From positions 59,103,009-59,167,008 of the forward strand of contig OY757939.1 in assembly GCA_963585895.1 (NCBI GenBank): a stretch of 64,000 nt of DNA, read 5' to 3'. The first letter of the stretch is position 1. Each line of letters starts with the position of its first letter. Both the position numbers and the translations under genes were made by a program. Shown here one piece after another: positions 63,094 to 64,000 of the stretch. A model generated the notes under the pieces. The model ran no database searches. It saw nothing but the letters and a program-made list of their open reading frames with translations, and was not told the origin of the DNA. The DNA comes from Sepioteuthis lessoniana. Lineage: Eukaryota; Mollusca; Cephalopoda; Myopsida; Loliginidae.

Positions 63094-63450
63094 TATATAT
63101 ATCATTATCAAATCGTGCTGATAGCACGGATCCCCTTGAGTCATCTGTCTTGATTACTCTTGGCAGGTTCTTTTAACAGCACCCAGTGTCCGCACAAGGC
63201 TGATGAATGTGTTTTTGCTAGCTGGCCAATACTGGTGTGTCCATAGATGAACAACTTCATAGGAGTGCATAATATATATTGCTCTTCAAATTTAGATATG
63301 TTGTACGATGGGAGGCTAATGGCCGTACAACTGCTGTTTTATAGGGTACTGCTTCCCTGATTTGTTCAAAACAACAAGTAGCATCCTTCTTTAGGTCATA
63401 TCGTTGTTGTGGACCCATGCTAAGGATTTAAACAATATTTCTTCCCAGGA
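63094..63450 (-). mobile_element. RTE-b 3' fragment
   Basis: ATCGTGCTGATAGCACGG, TACTCTTGGCAGGTTCTTTT, AGCACCCAGTGTCCGCACA, GCTAATGGCCGTACAACTGC, CTGATTTGTTCAAAACAACA. Matches the C-terminal part of RTE-b/RTE, decayed, with (TA)n immediately before its 3' end. Confidence 0.7.
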
Positions 63451-63631
63451 AGAATAAACATTTTACCTTTGTGCACATCTTACCTTATTGTATTTTTACC
63501 TTCATCATCTTACAATTTACCCGATGTACATTGGGGAGTGGTTCTCAGAACACAGGTCGAAAAATATGCACCTAGCAATCTTTACCTGTGTGCAGTTTGG
63601 CATCTGAAAACCAATTGATTTATTGGTTAAA
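63451..63631. other. No recognised feature
   Basis: Short AT-rich spacer. Confidence 0.5.
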
Positions 63632-64000
63632 GTACAGGGTGGAACGCTAAAGAAAACAATACTACAGCTTTATTTTAAAAATTTATTTAAAAAATCAATT
63701 CAGCTAACTTGATTATGTAGTAGAGCTGACATCTATTCAATGTAGCCGCCTTCAGACTCAATTACCGCCTCGATACGGATCCGGAACTGGGAGCATGCCT
63801 TTTCCACAAGCGCTGGCGGGAGCTCGGTGAATACTCGGCGGATGGCGGCGATCAGGCTGGCTTTGGTGTTGTGGGAAGTCATATTGGTAATGTTCTCGAC
63901 GTAAGACCAAACGAAGTAGTCCAGCGGGTTTAGGTCGGGGGAGGAGGGGGCCAGTGAGAGAAGGGTACAAAGTCGTAGCACTCCTTCTGAAGTCAAGCCT
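63632..64000 (-). mobile_element. Tc1/mariner-type element, 3' part (continues past the window)
   Basis: The right terminus is TACAGGGTGGAACGC at 63632-63646. The minus-strand frame 63733-63996 reads LSLAPSSPDLNPLDYFVWSY, NITNMTSHNTKASLIAAIRR, VEKACSQFRIRIEAVIESEG and stop. PDLNPLDY contains the third catalytic acidic residue of a DDxD-type transposase. The frame is open to the window edge and less decayed than the other transposase pieces; codons are noticeably GC-richer than the surroundings, suggesting a younger insertion. Confidence 0.85.

Overview
This window is repeat-dominated, AT-rich eukaryotic DNA. I found no host protein-coding gene, rRNA or convincing functional tRNA. The mix of several tRNA-derived SINE families, RTE-type LINEs, internally deleted mariner elements, long (TA)n, (CA)n, (CT)n and (GATA)n tracts and no compact genes points to an invertebrate with a large genome. 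A mollusc, probably a cephalopod such as an octopus, is my best inference; this comes from recall of repeat character, not from any marker gene.

Layout. 1-9.5 kb: mariner copies, tail-sharing SINEs, two tandem fragments of a LINE here called LINE-X, and a 684-bp solo LTR with a 4-bp target duplication. 9.56-19.26 kb: a roughly 9.3-kb satellite built on a 13-14-bp core (TTTAGACAACAAAT) whose strand flips many times. It is bracketed on both sides by a Penelope-like/hammerhead-like motif containing the same core. It holds a ~1.9-kb higher-order duplication and a near-perfect palindrome with two 169-bp arms and a 4-nt spacer. 19.3-23.9 kb: SINEs and a truncated mariner. 23.9-25.1 kb: a 56-bp minisatellite with a three-unit (168-bp) higher-order rhythm, whose unit resembles the internal tandem repeat of SINE-C. 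25.4-27.9 kb: an old transposase relic and microsatellites. 28-36 kb: the longest RTE reverse-transcriptase copy (636-codon frame), SINEs, smaller RTE fragments and foldback structures. 36.5-47 kb: LINE-X fragments with other elements nested in them, a GC-rich repeat island (37.1-38.3 kb), two TIR elements, and an RTE copy inside a TIR element. 47.4-59.2 kb: mariner copies in TA tracts, a second long RTE copy with an inverted 5' end inserted into a SINE, a candidate 3' LTR and a zinc-knuckle RT fragment. 59.5-64 kb: SINEs, LINE-X pieces and the 3' part of another Tc1/mariner-type transposase.

How the parts relate. The RTE copies are 5'-truncated, end in (ATG/ATC)n and sit between 10-11-bp target duplications, as expected of target-primed reverse transcription. 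SINE-A and SINE-C share a 3' hairpin tail, which suggests use of one common LINE machinery, possibly LINE-X or another LINE not complete here. The mariner copies lack the same central third of the transposase and carry TTAGGG-like sequence at the join, so they look like a non-autonomous family moved in trans. SINE-A, SINE-B, SINE-C, SINE-D, LINE-X, repeat-E and RTE-b are working labels used only in this annotation. All alignments were made by eye; boundaries given to the base are ones I checked letter by letter, others are good to roughly 10-20 bp.
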